Origin: Nitrosomonadales bacterium
GTDB lineage: Bacteria > Pseudomonadota > Gammaproteobacteria > Burkholderiales > Gallionellaceae
Reading direction: 5' to 3'
Length of the DNA stretch: 64,000 nucleotides
Assembly (NCBI GenBank): GCA_016235045.1
Contig: JACRME010000013.1
Coordinates: 124,001 to 188,000, forward strand
Shown piece after piece: positions 22,029 through 35,730 of the stretch; position 1 is the first letter of the stretch; the number at the start of each line of letters is the position of its first letter. The notes below the pieces were generated by a model that saw only the letters and a list, made by a program, of their open reading frames with translations, ran no database searches and was not told where the DNA came from. The position numbers and the translations under genes are program-made.

Positions 22029-23384
22029 TTAACCCGCCACTTCCTTCACCACCCCGGCAATCCTCTCCGCCCACTGCTTGACCTGCACCCCATCCTCACC
22101 TTCCACCATCACCCTTAGCAGGGGTTCGGTGCCGGACGGACGCAACAACACCCGCCCCTTGCCATTCAGATCGCGTTCAGCCTTGGCCACCTCGGATTTG
22201 ACCGCCTGACGCTCCAATAGCTCGGCCGCCTTGCCCGTGACTTTCACGTTAACGAGGACTTGCGGATACATGTGCAGGTCAGCCGAGGCCTGCGCCAGGG
22301 TCTGCTGTTTCATGCGCAGGGCGCACAGCACCTGCAGCGCGGAGACGATGCCGTCGCCGGTGCTGTGTTTGTCCAGGCAGATGATGTGGCCGGAGTTTTC
22401 GCCGCCGAGTTGCCATTTCTTTTCCTGCAACACCTCCATCACGTAGCGGTCGCCCACCCTGGCGCGCGCGAACGGGATGCCGTGCTTTTGCATGGCGTGC
22501 TCGAACGCGAGGTTGGTCATGAGCGTACCGACCACACCGCCGTGCATCTTGCCGAGTCCCTGGCGGTGCTTGGCGATGACGAAGAGCAACTGGTCGCCGT
22601 CGTAGAGCTTGCCTTCCGCATCGGCCATGATCAGGCGGTCGCCGTCGCCGTCGAGGGCTATGCCGACGTCCGCCTTGAACTCGACCACGGCCTTGCGCAG
22701 ATTGGCCGGCGAAGTCGCACCATAGCCTGCGTTGATGTTTTTGCCGTCAGGGTGCGCACCAATGGCCACCACGTCCGCGCCCAGTTCATGAAAAACGTGG
22801 CGCGCGATGTGATAGGCCGCGCCGTGCGCAGTATCGACCACGATCTTCATGCCGCGCAGGTTCATATCCGCGGGGAAGGTGCTCTTGCAGAATTCGATAT
22901 AGCGCCCGACGGCGTCGTCGATGCGCTTGGCTTTGCCCAGGCCTTCCGACGGATTGGTCTGCATCGGCTCGTCCAATGCCGTCTCGATGGCAGTCTCCAC
23001 TTCATCCGGCAACTTCATGCCGCTGCCGGAGAAGAACTTGATGCCGTTATCCTCGAACGGATTGTGCGAAGCGGAAATGACCACCCCAGCCTGCAGGCGC
23101 AAAGCCCGGGTCAGGTAGGCCACGGCAGGCGTCGGAATCGGCCCGGCCAGATAGACGTCAATACCTGCAGCAATAAGTCCGGCTTCCAGCGCCGACTCCA
23201 GCATGTAACCGGAGATGCGCGTGTCCTTGCCGATCAGCACCCCGGGACGCTCGTTCTGCGCGTGCTCCGCTTTCGCCAGCACCTTGCCGGCCGCATAGCC
23301 CAGGTTCATCACGAATTGCGGTGTGATGGGATGCACTCCCACCCGTCCGCGCACGCCATCGGTACCGAAATATTTTCTGCTCAT
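22029..23384 (-). CDS. glmM: Phosphoglucosamine mutase
   Basis: GlmM, 451 residues from ATG 23384 ([20 protein letters not shown]), converts glucosamine-6-phosphate to glucosamine-1-phosphate for peptidoglycan and LPS precursors. The phosphoserine loop is SASHN (phospho-Ser106), the metal loop is [11 protein letters not shown], the sugar loop contains GGENSGHI, and the phosphate-binding loop is [15 protein letters not shown]. An upstream in-frame start would add nine atypical residues. The start overlaps the folP stop by 4 nt; folP-glmM after ftsH is a conserved proteobacterial order. Confidence 0.97.
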   Translation of the reverse strand: MSRKYFGTDGVRGRVGVHPITPQFVMNLGYAAGKVLAKAEHAQNERPGVLIGKDTRISGYMLESALEAGLIAAGIDVYLAGPIPTPAVAYLTRALRLQAGVVISASHNPFEDNGIKFFSGSGMKLPDEVETAIETALDEPMQTNPSEGLGKAKRIDDAVGRYIEFCKSTFPADMNLRGMKIVVDTAHGAAYHIARHVFHELGADVVAIGAHPDGKNINAGYGATSPANLRKAVVEFKADVGIALDGDGDRLIMADAEGKLYDGDQLLFVIAKHRQGLGKMHGGVVGTLMTNLAFEHAMQKHGIPFARARVGDRYVMEVLQEKKWQLGGENSGHIICLDKHSTGDGIVSALQVLCALRMKQQTLAQASADLHMYPQVLVNVKVTGKAAELLERQAVKSEVAKAERDLNGKGRVLLRPSGTEPLLRVMVEGEDGVQVKQWAERIAGVVKEVAG

Positions 23385-24208
23385 TGTCCGCTCCCGTTTA
23401 CTGCACTCCAAATTTTCAGCGCGTCCACCGTCTCGCGCACATCGTGCACACGCACGATGGCTGCGCCGCGTTGAACCGCCAGCAAAGCCGCTGCCACACT
23501 CGCAGCCAGACGCTCATTCACGCCGCGCCCCGTCACTGCGCCCAGCATGGATTTGCGCGACAACCCGGCCAGCACCGGCACACCCAAAGCGCCAAATATT
23601 TCGAGTTCGCGCAGCAGGTCGAGATTATGCGCCAGCGTCTTGCCAAAACCAAAGCCAGGATCGATCACGATGCGTTCGCGCGCAATACCCGCCGCTTCCG
23701 CCGCCGCCATGCGCAAACGCAGGAACGCACTCACCTCGGCAACCACATCCTGGTATTGCGGCTGCTGCTGCATGGTCTGCGGTACGCCTTGCTTGTGCAT
23801 GAGACACACCCCCGCATCGCTGGCGGCAACCGCTTCCAGCGCGCCCGCTTCCTGCAACGCATTGATATCGTTAACCATGCAGGCGCCTGCGGCCAGCGCA
23901 TCGCGCATCACTTGCGGCTTCCAGGTGTCGATGGAGATGGGAACTGGAATGCCGCGCAGACCTTCAATGACCGGCAGCACGCGCTCCAGTTCTTGCTGAG
24001 TGCTCACCGCCGCGGCGCCGGGGCGCGTGGACTCGCCGCCGATGTCGAGGATGTCCGCACCGTCTGCCATCAACTGCCTTGCATGGGCAATGGCAGCCGC
24101 GGTCGAGGCGTGCAGCCCGCCGTCGGAGAATGAATCGGGAGTGACATTGACAATGCCCATCACGAGTGGGCGCGCAAGGTCAAAGCTGAATTTGCCGCAA
24201 CGGAGCAT
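23381..24208 (-). CDS. folP: Dihydropteroate synthase
   Basis: FolP, 275 residues, joins para-aminobenzoate and dihydropterin pyrophosphate in folate synthesis and is the sulfonamide target. Motifs are [25 protein letters not shown], the Lys/pterin-site [15 protein letters not shown], and [12 protein letters not shown]. The start is ATG 24208. No Shine-Dalgarno is visible, because the bases before the start are occupied by the T-run of a terminator-like hairpin (24213-24233). It follows ftsH by 30 bp and overlaps glmM by 4 nt. Confidence 0.96.
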   Translation of the reverse strand: MLRCGKFSFDLARPLVMGIVNVTPDSFSDGGLHASTAAAIAHARQLMADGADILDIGGESTRPGAAAVSTQQELERVLPVIEGLRGIPVPISIDTWKPQVMRDALAAGACMVNDINALQEAGALEAVAASDAGVCLMHKQGVPQTMQQQPQYQDVVAEVSAFLRLRMAAAEAAGIARERIVIDPGFGFGKTLAHNLDLLRELEIFGALGVPVLAGLSRKSMLGAVTGRGVNERLAASVAAALLAVQRGAAIVRVHDVRETVDALKIWSAVNGSGQ

Positions 24209-24212
24209 AAAG

Positions 24213-24233
24213 AAAACGGGGGCAAGCCCCCGT
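24213..24233 (-). terminator. Terminator-like hairpin between ftsH and folP
   Basis: On the minus strand, ACGGGGG, a CTTG loop and CCCCCGT form a 7-bp GC-rich stem (24216-24233) followed directly by TTTCTTT and then the folP ATG. It begins 6 bp after the ftsH stop, so it fits an intrinsic terminator or attenuator that limits read-through from ftsH into folP-glmM. Confidence 0.75.
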
Positions 24234-24238
24234 GTTGG

Positions 24239-26137
<1,899 letters not shown>

Positions 26138-26192
26138 ACATGCTCCTTAATGAGCGGTAATACGAAGTTGCATTAAACACTGTCCGGGGCCT

Positions 26193-26813
26193 TTACTCAA
26201 GCTTGCCCAGCCCCACCAGATACTGCTCGCTACTGCGATCGCGCGACGCTTTCGGCTTGCGTGTAACCACTTTGGCGAAGTGGGCACGCGCCAGTTTCAG
26301 GTAATCCTCGAAACCTGCGCCCTGAAACACCTTGACCAGAAACGATCCTCCCGGCGCCAAATGGTTGACCGCAAAATCCAGCGCCAGTTCAGCCAGGTGC
26401 ATGGCGCGCGCCTGATCAGCAGAAGTTACGCCACTGATATTGGGCGCCATGTCCGAAATTACAAGGCCGATCTGGCGGCCTTCCAGCTTTTCTTCCAATT
26501 GCGCCAGCACGCTGTCTTCGCGAAAGTCGCCCTGGATAAACTCCACCCGAGGCAGCGGATGCAGCGGCAGCAAATCCAGCGCGATGATGCGCCCCTTTTC
26601 GCCCAGTTTCTGAGCCGCCACCTGACACCAGCCGCCCGGCGTCGCCCCCAGGTCCACCACCACCATGCTGGGCTTGAGGAGATGGTCGCGCTCGTCGATT
26701 TCCAGCAACTTGTAGGCGGCGCGCGAGCGGTAACCCTCCTTCTGCGCACGCTGCACATAAGGATCGCTGACATGCTCGCGCATCCATTGTTTGCTGGTCT
26801 TTGATGCCTTCAT
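26193..26813 (-). CDS. rlmE: 23S rRNA (uridine-2'-O-)-methyltransferase RlmE
   Basis: RlmE (FtsJ/RrmJ), 206 residues, 2'-O-methylates U2552 of 23S rRNA late in 50S assembly. Visible features are the N-terminal [12 protein letters not shown] with the catalytic Lys, the SAM-binding [20 protein letters not shown], the catalytic Asp in [12 protein letters not shown], and the later Lys in [19 protein letters not shown]. It is divergent from yhbY with only 34 bp between them, a conserved proteobacterial arrangement. Confidence 0.97.
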   Translation of the reverse strand: MKASKTSKQWMREHVSDPYVQRAQKEGYRSRAAYKLLEIDERDHLLKPSMVVVDLGATPGGWCQVAAQKLGEKGRIIALDLLPLHPLPRVEFIQGDFREDSVLAQLEEKLEGRQIGLVISDMAPNISGVTSADQARAMHLAELALDFAVNHLAPGGSFLVKVFQGAGFEDYLKLARAHFAKVVTRKPKASRDRSSEQYLVGLGKLE

Positions 26814-26847
26814 CGTTTAGAATCCGCGCCTTAAATCAAGGATTACC

Positions 26848-27195
26848 ATGTTGAATCTCTCCGTTTCGCAGCGCCTCGAACTCAAAGGACGCGCCCATGC
26901 ACTGAAGCCCATCGTCATCGTCGGCAACGCCGGGCTGACCCCTGCCGTGCTGGATGAGATCGAGCGCAGCCTGAAAAGCCATGACCTGATGAAAATCCGC
27001 GTGATGAACGACGACCGGGAAGTGCGCGAAACCATGCTGCAGGAAATCTGCGAAACATTGAAGGCGGGCCCCGTGCAGCACATCGGCAAAATGCTGGTGA
27101 TTTATCGCCCGCTGGAGATCGCCATCGCCAAACCACCCAAGCGCCGCCAGGGCAAAGCCATCAAGACCAAAAAACAACTCGGCAGCCGTACTTAG
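26848..27195 (+). CDS. yhbY: YhbY-family ribosome-assembly RNA-binding protein
   Basis: A 115-residue single-domain CRS1-YhbY (CRM) protein. The family shows the RNA-binding loop with GxxG: here VGNAGLTPAVLDEIERSL. The preceding LKGRAHALKPIVIVG and the later HDLMKIRVMNDDREVRETM are typical. The basic tail (KRRQGKAIKTKKQLGSRT) suits an RNA partner. Family members associate with pre-50S particles. The opposite orientation to rlmE, with start codons 34 bp apart, implies a shared short promoter region. Confidence 0.93.
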   Translation: MLNLSVSQRLELKGRAHALKPIVIVGNAGLTPAVLDEIERSLKSHDLMKIRVMNDDREVRETMLQEICETLKAGPVQHIGKMLVIYRPLEIAIAKPPKRRQGKAIKTKKQLGSRT

Positions 27196-27258
27196 CAAGT
27201 GGCAAGTTGTAAGTGGCAAGTAGTTTCAACTCACCACTTCCTACTTTCCACTTACTGG
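27196..27258. repeat. Short repeated CAAGT/ACTTG-type intergenic element
   Basis: Between the convergent yhbY and greA stops lies a low-complexity stretch with repeated units AAGTGGCAAGT and TAAGTGGCAAGTAG. It is followed by inverse-like units CACCACTTCC and TTCCACTTAC, so the region can fold back on itself. No T-tract typical of a terminator is present. It may serve as a bidirectional transcript end, but this is only inferred from position. Confidence 0.5.
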
Positions 27259-27260
27259 AC

Positions 27261-27737
27261 TCAAATGTACTGAACTTCCACAACTTCGTATTCGCGAACC
27301 CCGCCCGGCGCCAGCACTTCAGCGATATCCCCAACCACCTTGCCAATCAGCGCCCGCGCAATCGGCGAGCTGATGGATATCTTGCGCATCTTGATATCCG
27401 CTTCGTCGTCACCGACGATCTGGTAAGTCACTACATCGCCGTTGTTGGTGTCTTCCAGCACGACCGTCGAGCCGAACACGCAGCGGCCGTCCGCATTCAG
27501 CGTCTTGGGGTCGATGACCTGCGCGCTGCCCAACTTGAATTCCAGTTCGACGATACGCCCTTCCACAAAGGACTGGCGCTCCTTGGCGGCCTCGTATTCC
27601 GCGTTCTCCGACAGGTCGCCCTGCGCGCGCGCTTCCGAGATGGCATTGATGACCGAAGGCCGGTCCACCGTCTTCAGGCGGTGCAACTCCTGGCGTAATT
27701 TTTCTGCGCCGTTCACTGTCAATGGAACCTTACTCAT
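27261..27737 (-). CDS. greA: Transcription elongation factor GreA
   Basis: GreA, 158 residues, reactivates backtracked RNA polymerase by stimulating transcript cleavage. The N-terminal coiled coil includes LTVNGAEKLRQELHRLKTVD and the acidic tip region ARAQGDLSENAEYEAAKERQ, whose Asp and Glu residues are catalytic. The C-terminal FKBP-like domain shows ISSPIARALIGKVVGD. It lies 18 bp downstream of carB; carAB-greA is a conserved order. Confidence 0.98.
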   Translation of the reverse strand: MSKVPLTVNGAEKLRQELHRLKTVDRPSVINAISEARAQGDLSENAEYEAAKERQSFVEGRIVELEFKLGSAQVIDPKTLNADGRCVFGSTVVLEDTNNGDVVTYQIVGDDEADIKMRKISISSPIARALIGKVVGDIAEVLAPGGVREYEVVEVQYI

Positions 27738-27755
27738 TCCGCTCTTCCCTTCTGT

Positions 27756-30977
<3,222 letters not shown>

Positions 30978-30985
30978 AATCTTTT

Positions 30986-31055
30986 AGCCACAGAGTACAC
31001 AGAGGACACAGAGAAGAGCGCCGAACGCTCCGTGATCTCTGTGTCCTCTGTGGCT
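30986..31055. repeat. Layered palindromic repeat between carA and carB
   Basis: A right arm of 20 bp at 31036-31055 (starts TCTCTGTGTCC, ends GTGGCT) pairs with AGAGGACACAGAGA (about 31001-31014) and AGCCAC (30986-30991), leaving a 9-nt bulge. The loop contains its own hairpin, GAGCG (31016-31020) with CGCTC (31026-31030). The right end touches the carA stop codon. This CCACAGAG-type element resembles dispersed intergenic repeats known in many environmental bacteria. In the mRNA it could modulate the carA:carB ratio. Confidence 0.85.
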
Positions 31056-32239
31056 TAGGTTTTACTTTTCTCCATCATTCCAACGAATTTGTCGAATAAC
31101 GGCGCAACATCGTGTGGTCCGGGGCTCGCCTCGGGGTGGCCCTGGAAACAGAATGCGGGCTTGTCGGTCAGTTCGAAACCCTGCAACGTGCCGTCGAACA
31201 GCGAGATGTGCGAGACGCGCGCGTTCTTCGGCAGCGTCGCCGCATCCACCGCAAAGCCGTGGTTCTGGCTGGTGATCATCACGCGGCGGGTACTGGTGTC
31301 CTGCACCGGGTGGTTGGCGCCGCGATGGCCGAATTTCATCTTTATCGTCTTGGCGCCCACGGCCAGGCCCATGATCTGGTGTCCCAGGCAGATGCCATAC
31401 AAAGGAATACCCACTTCGATGAATTTTTTGGTCGCTGCTATCGCGTAATCGCAGGGTTCCGGATCGCCGGGGCCGTTGGACAAGAACACGCCATCCGGCT
31501 TCAGCGCCAGCACCTCGGCGGCGCTGGTCTTGGCCGGGACCACGGTGATGCTGCAACCGCGCTCGGCCAGCATGCGCAGGATGTTGCGCTTCACGCCAAA
31601 GTCGTAGGCCACTACGTGGAAGGATTTTGGATTTTGGATTTTGGATTTGGACGTATCGCCTTTCCCCAAATCCGAAATCCCAGTTCCTAAATCCTGGTAT
31701 CCAACGCCCAGTTCCCACACGCGCTGCTTCCATTCGTAGGGTTTGTTGCAAGTAACCACTTGAGCGAGGTCCATACCTGCCAGACCGGCGAAACCGCGAG
31801 CGGCTTTCAGCGCCGCCTCGACATCGTCGCCGCTGGCGACACAGCCGTTTTGCGCACCTTTGGTACGCAGGATGCGCGTGAGTTTGCGCGTATCGATCCC
31901 GGCGATGGCGACGACATTGTTGGCCTTGAGGTATTCGGGCAGCGATTGCGTCGCACGGAAATTGCTCACCGTCATCGACAGATCGCGGATGATCAGGCCG
32001 CTGGCAAACACCTGGCGCGACTCCACGTCTTCGGGGTTGCAGCCGACGTTGCCGATATGCGGATAGGTCAGCGTGACGATCTGTTTGCAGTAGGACGGGT
32101 CGGTGAGGATTTCCTGGTAGCCGGTGATGGAGGTGTTGAACACCACCTCGCCGACGCTGCTGCCCTCCGCCCCGATGGAAATGCCGCGAAATACCGTTCC
32201 ATCGGCTAAAACAAGGATGGCTGGCTTCGTCTGCAACAC
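31055..32239 (-). CDS. carA: Carbamoyl-phosphate synthase small subunit (with in-frame repeat insertion)
   Basis: CarA, 394 residues from GTG 32239, is the glutamine amidotransferase subunit that supplies ammonia to CarB. The N-terminal domain starts [20 protein letters not shown]. The class I amidotransferase site is [20 protein letters not shown] with the nucleophile Cys, and the C-terminal His/Glu are in [17 protein letters not shown] 32239 has AAGGAG 6 nt upstream; an in-frame ATG at 32263 without such a site would add eight residues. About 25 residues before FHVVAYDFG (roughly residues 181-206) are family-unlike and encoded by an inverted repeat. Confidence 0.95.
   Translation of the reverse strand: MLQTKPAILVLADGTVFRGISIGAEGSSVGEVVFNTSITGYQEILTDPSYCKQIVTLTYPHIGNVGCNPEDVESRQVFASGLIIRDLSMTVSNFRATQSLPEYLKANNVVAIAGIDTRKLTRILRTKGAQNGCVASGDDVEAALKAARGFAGLAGMDLAQVVTCNKPYEWKQRVWELGVGYQDLGTGISDLGKGDTSKSKIQNPKSFHVVAYDFGVKRNILRMLAERGCSITVVPAKTSAAEVLALKPDGVFLSNGPGDPEPCDYAIAATKKFIEVGIPLYGICLGHQIMGLAVGAKTIKMKFGHRGANHPVQDTSTRRVMITSQNHGFAVDAATLPKNARVSHISLFDGTLQGFELTDKPAFCFQGHPEASPGPHDVAPLFDKFVGMMEKSKT
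31622..31696. repeat. Inverted repeat embedded in frame in carA
   Basis: The plus strand shows GGATTTTGG units repeated three to four times (31622-31650). A 12-15 nt centre follows, then the inverse CCCCAAATCCGAAATCC and AGTTCCTAAATCC (31664-31696). The two arms are imperfectly complementary. On the minus strand the element encodes [14 protein letters not shown] followed by [11 protein letters not shown] in CarA, a low-complexity linker absent from the conserved family core, so it looks like a dispersed hairpin element that landed in frame at a domain boundary. Confidence 0.75.
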
Positions 32240-32267
32240 TGGAGGCTCCTTCAAGCTGGACATAAAG

Positions 32268-32298
32268 AAGCGGGAAGAACGTTGCGTTCATCCCGCTT
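32268..32298 (-). promoter_or_regulatory. Stable hairpin in the carA leader
   Basis: AAGCGGGA (32268-32275) pairs with TCCCGCTT (32291-32298), and inside it GAACG (32277-32281) pairs with CGTTC (32285-32289) around a 3-nt loop, with one mismatch between the two stems. On the carA transcript it would form within about 10 nt of the predicted 5' end and finish about 30 nt before the GTG start. It lacks a clean T-tract, so it is not a simple terminator. Confidence 0.6.
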
Positions 32299-32312
32299 TT
32301 GATTCGGTGCAC

Positions 32313-32341
32313 ATTATAGCCGATTGGCACCTGCACTTCAA
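32313..32341 (-). promoter_or_regulatory. Candidate sigma70 promoter of carAB
   Basis: On the minus strand a perfect -10 TATAAT (32318-32313) lies 17 bp from a -35 TTGAAG (32341-32336). Transcription would start near 32306, giving a leader of about 67 nt to the GTG start that contains the hairpin at 32268-32298. Confidence 0.6.
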
Positions 32342-32366
32342 CGCGAGCCTTCCCTGAATTTGCGCA

Positions 32367-32394
32367 TTGCCCGCAGGGCGGGATTGACTACAAT
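32367..32394 (+). promoter_or_regulatory. Candidate promoter giving a leaderless transcript
   Basis: TTGCCC (32367-32372) and TACAAT (32389-32394) are separated by 16 bp. The predicted transcription start coincides with the ATG at 32401, and no Shine-Dalgarno is seen before that ATG, so the message could be leaderless. Motif evidence only. Confidence 0.35.
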
Positions 32395-32400
32395 GCGGCC

Positions 32401-34998
32401 ATGAGATTCGACGTCGACCTGCACCGCTACACCATCAAGCTACCCGATCGATTGCCGGGCGGCAGGCCATTGGAGATGAGCGTGGTCGATTCCGGCGCGC
32501 ACGATGCCGCACAGACCATGGTGTTCATCCACGGTTTCGGCGGGCGTGCGGCCTACTGGGAGAGCCAACTCGAGCACTTCCAGGCGGATTACCGCGTGAT
32601 CGCGCTCGACCTGCGCGGCCACGGCTATACCGACGCCCCTACCGAAGCCGAAGGCTCGCGCTACGACGTGCCCGAACTGGTGGCCGATGTCGAAGCCGCG
32701 CTCGACCTGCTGCAAGTGCCGCAACGCTTCATCCTGGTCTGCCACTCCTTCGGCGGCGCGCTATCCTCGTATTTCCTCAAGAAGCATCCCGAGCGCGTTT
32801 CCGCGCTGGTCATCGTTTCCTCGGCGGTCCGCTTCCGTCTGCGCTGGGCCGGACGCATGGTATTGCGCATCCCGCCCGCCATCCTGAACCGGATTCGCAA
32901 CATGCTGCCCTACGTCGGTTTCAACGCGGCGCGCATCTACCCGCCCGCGCATGTGGTGTACCTGCAGAACAGGAACGGCCTGGCGGTCTGGGACGGCACC
33001 GAATACCTGCGCGCCATACGCATCCCCACCATGGTGATCCTCGGCCAGCGCGACATCCTGTTCTCGCAGACCTCGTACAAGGAAGTCGCCAGACTGGTGC
33101 CCGACGTGGAAGAAGTGGTCATCCCGGTGTCGGCGCACCAGGTGATGGTGGAACGGCCGGACGCGGTGAATCGCAGCATCGAGCGTTTCCTGCACGCGCA
33201 GACCGATCCGTTGACGCTGCTGGAACACCGGACCCGCAAAAAGACCCAACGCCGCGCCGCGCTCAAAGCACTGGAAGCCGAGCGCCCCTGGCTCAAGTTC
33301 TACGACACGCGCACGCCCTATCGCATCAAGCCGCCCACGGTCGCCCTGCCGCGCCTGCTGGAAGCGACGGCGCGCCGCTTCGCCAGGACGCCCGCCGTGG
33401 AATATTTCGGCGGCAAACTGGACTGGCGCAGCATCGACCGCCTGGCCAACCGCTTCGCCCACGGCCTGCTGGCGTTGCGCATCAAGCCCGGCGAGCCGGT
33501 GATGCTGGCGCTGCCGAACACGCCCAACTGGATCATCGCCTATTACGGCATATTGAAGATGGGCGGCATCGCGGTGCTGACCGATGCCGCCACCGACAAG
33601 GAGACCCTGTTCGCCCGCATCGCCGACACCAAAGCCGTGATGCTGGTCACCTCTTCCGACCGCTATCAGGGTCTGCGTTCCGACCTGCAGACCGACGAGC
33701 GCAACGCGACCCTGCGCCGCGTGGTGTTCGCCTCGCGCATGGATCATATGGGCTGGCGCGAGAAAACGAAGTTCGCGCTGCTGCACAACGTGCAGGACGG
33801 CCACTGGCTGCCGTGGTTCGTGCGCGACAAGCGCTACGGCAAGCGGCACCGCCGTTACGTCAAGTTCCAGCATGTGCTGGCGCGCGGCCGCAACTACCCG
33901 CCCGAGATCACGCTGTCGGTGGACGACACCGCCGCCATCGTCTATTCCTACGGTCGCAGCGGCCCTTCGCTGCCCATCCCGCTCACCCATCGCAACCTGG
34001 CTTCGAACGCCTTGCAGTTGCGCCACTGGCTGCCGGAATCCCGCCCCGGCGCGGAACGCTTCCTCGCGCAGCAACCGCTGTCGCTGGCCTACGGCCTTAC
34101 CGGACTCTTGCATCTGGGCGTGTATCTGGGCGCGACGCTGATCCTGATGCCGGAGACCAACATCCCGCTGCTGCTCAAGACCATCAAGAAACTGCAACCT
34201 ACTTACTTCCCCACCACCCCGCCCATCATCCAGCAACTGGCGCAGGTACCCGGCGTGCGCAAGTACGGACTCGCCTCGATCCGCGTGTGTGCCGTGGGCG
34301 GTGCGCCGCTGCCGCTGGAGATCCGCGAGATGTTCGAAAAGATCACGCGCGGACGTCTGGTCGAGGCCTATGGGCTGGCCGAAGCCTCGCCCGCCGTGAT
34401 TGCCATGCCGCTGGCCGGACGCAGACAGAGCGGCGTGGTCGGCCTGCCCCTGCCCGACACCGAAGCGAAAATCGTCGACCTGGACAGCGGTGCCGCGCTG
34501 GAACCGGAACAGGTGGGCGAGCTATGGGTGCGAGGACCGCAGGTGTTCGCCGGTTACGGCGGCAGCAGCGAGCGCAGCGCAGCCGCGCCCCCCTCTCCTC
34601 AATCCTCTCCCGCAAGCGGGCGAGGAAGCGAACGAGAAAAACAATATTTAACTCCTGTACTGCACGACGGCTGGCTCGCCACCGGCGACATCGCCAGCAT
34701 GGACGAGAACGGCTTCTTCACCATCGTCGAGCGCAAGGAAAACATGCTGCTGCGCAACGGGCTGCGCATCTTCCCGCGCCAGATCGAAGACGCACTGTAT
34801 GAACATCCCGCGATTGCCCTGGCGCGCGTGCTGCGCGAAAAAGACGAGCAAGGCGTCGTGCGCCTGCGCGCGCTGGTGAAACTGCACCGCAACCTGTCGA
34901 GCAACGAAGAGGAACTGATGAAATACTGCGCGAAACGCCTGCATCCTGGCGCACTGCCGGACAGCATCAGCTTCGAATCCGGCGAAGACCAGACCTGA
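32401..34998 (+). CDS. Fused alpha/beta hydrolase and AMP-binding (acyl-CoA synthetase-like) protein
   Basis: An 865-residue two-domain protein. Residues 1-275 are an alpha/beta hydrolase: oxyanion region VFIHGFGG, nucleophile Ser116 in VCHSFGGA, Asp218 in GQRDILF and His246 in VSAHQVMV. Residues 330-865 resemble ANL acyl-CoA/AMP ligases: YGLAEASP (657-664), DGWLATGD and ERKENMLLRNGLRIFPRQIE. The phosphate-binding A3 loop is degenerate (YSYGRSGPSLPIP instead of the TSGTTG-x-P-K type), and the C-terminal catalytic Lys motif is missing. The hydrolase may be active; the ligase half may bind but not adenylate. OleB-OleC fusions have a similar order, but no oleA or oleD is nearby. A repeat-derived insert lies near residues 722-752. 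Confidence 0.85.
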   Translation: MRFDVDLHRYTIKLPDRLPGGRPLEMSVVDSGAHDAAQTMVFIHGFGGRAAYWESQLEHFQADYRVIALDLRGHGYTDAPTEAEGSRYDVPELVADVEAALDLLQVPQRFILVCHSFGGALSSYFLKKHPERVSALVIVSSAVRFRLRWAGRMVLRIPPAILNRIRNMLPYVGFNAARIYPPAHVVYLQNRNGLAVWDGTEYLRAIRIPTMVILGQRDILFSQTSYKEVARLVPDVEEVVIPVSAHQVMVERPDAVNRSIERFLHAQTDPLTLLEHRTRKKTQRRAALKALEAERPWLKFYDTRTPYRIKPPTVALPRLLEATARRFARTPAVEYFGGKLDWRSIDRLANRFAHGLLALRIKPGEPVMLALPNTPNWIIAYYGILKMGGIAVLTDAATDKETLFARIADTKAVMLVTSSDRYQGLRSDLQTDERNATLRRVVFASRMDHMGWREKTKFALLHNVQDGHWLPWFVRDKRYGKRHRRYVKFQHVLARGRNYPPEITLSVDDTAAIVYSYGRSGPSLPIPLTHRNLASNALQLRHWLPESRPGAERFLAQQPLSLAYGLTGLLHLGVYLGATLILMPETNIPLLLKTIKKLQPTYFPTTPPIIQQLAQVPGVRKYGLASIRVCAVGGAPLPLEIREMFEKITRGRLVEAYGLAEASPAVIAMPLAGRRQSGVVGLPLPDTEAKIVDLDSGAALEPEQVGELWVRGPQVFAGYGGSSERSAAAPPSPQSSPASGRGSEREKQYLTPVLHDGWLATGDIASMDENGFFTIVERKENMLLRNGLRIFPRQIEDALYEHPAIALARVLREKDEQGVVRLRALVKLHRNLSSNEEELMKYCAKRLHPGALPDSISFESGEDQT
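34565..34657. repeat. Hairpin repeat embedded in frame in the hydrolase/AMP-binding gene
   Basis: The segment includes CCTCTCCCGCAAGCGGGCGAGG-like sequence at 34604-34625 (arms CCTC-CCCG and CGGG-GAGG with one mismatch), preceded by CCCCCCTCTCCTCAATC. This is the pattern of dispersed CCCTCTCCCGC repeats in intergenic DNA. Here it is translated in frame into a Ser/Pro/Arg-rich stretch between FAGYGG and LHDGWLATGD of the AMP-binding domain. Confidence 0.7.
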
Positions 34999-35022
34999 CT
35001 ACTTTCCAATCTACCTCACAGC

Positions 35023-35556
35023 ATGTTCGAAGTCATAGTATTAGCCATCGCCCTCAGCATGGACGCCTTCGCCGTCTCCATCGGCCTGGGCTCAAAAGGC
35101 AACACCAAGGGACTGGGCCTGAAAGCCGGGCTCTATTTCGGCGCGTTCCAGGCATTGATGCCCTTCATCGGCTATCTCGGCGGCAGAGGCGTGCTGGGCT
35201 GGGTCGATGCCTATGCGCACTGGATCGCCTTCGGCCTGCTGGCACTGATCGGCGCCAAGATGATCTACGAAGGGTTGAGCGAAGGCATCGAAGAGAGCAT
35301 CGCAACCCTCACCCACAAGATGATGTTGCTGCTGGCCATCGCCACCAGCATCGACGCCATGGCCGCCGGATTCAGCCTGACCCTGCTGGACATCAACGCC
35401 TGGCTCGCCTGCCTCATCATCGGCGTGACGACCTTCGCCTTCAGTTGGGTCGGGGTGCTGATCGGCGAAAAGAGCGGCACCTGGCTGGAGAACAAGGCGG
35501 AGATATTCGGCGGGGTGGTGCTGATCCTGATCGGGGTGAAGATGCTGGTGATGTAA
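35023..35556 (+). CDS. mntP: Manganese efflux pump MntP
   Basis: MntP (YebN, DUF204), 177 residues, is a six-helix inner-membrane exporter of Mn(II). The family signature is the repeated Asp-containing motif: [15 protein letters not shown] in the first half and [20 protein letters not shown] in the second, reflecting an internal duplication. It begins 24 bp after the fusion gene on the same strand, so it may share that transcript. No yybP-ykoY-type manganese riboswitch is recognisable in the short gap. Confidence 0.95.
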   Translation: MFEVIVLAIALSMDAFAVSIGLGSKGNTKGLGLKAGLYFGAFQALMPFIGYLGGRGVLGWVDAYAHWIAFGLLALIGAKMIYEGLSEGIEESIATLTHKMMLLLAIATSIDAMAAGFSLTLLDINAWLACLIIGVTTFAFSWVGVLIGEKSGTWLENKAEIFGGVVLILIGVKMLVM

Positions 35557-35730
35557 CCTCAACCAGTAGGGCGCAATGCGCTGCGCTTATTGCACCCTAC
35601 GCATGCTGGCGAAAAACGATGGGATCGCGTTGCTCAACCCATCCTGCGCTTGCGGCGAAGCGGCTATAAACGTTCCTTGGGGCTTGGCAGAAGACGGTGA
35701 TTGTCCATCACCGGTTGGCCGCCCTGTTGA
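35557..35730. other. Intergenic region with a dispersed hairpin repeat (repeat at 35566-35600)
   Basis: GTAGGGCGCAAT (35566-35577) and ATTGCACCCTAC (35589-35600) flank an 11-nt centre GCGCTGCGCTT. This is the well-known GTAGGGTGCAATAAGC-type intergenic repeat of proteobacteria, also present at the right edge of the window. The remaining 130 bp to the zinc-ribbon gene show no ORF and no further structure. The gene pair is convergent, so the repeat may act as a transcript end. Confidence 0.85.

Noticed and set aside
32401-34998. Annotating the fusion as an olefin-synthesis OleBC protein
   Set aside because: No oleA or oleD nearby, and the AMP-binding P-loop and the C-terminal Lys motif are missing, so the functional name is not supported.
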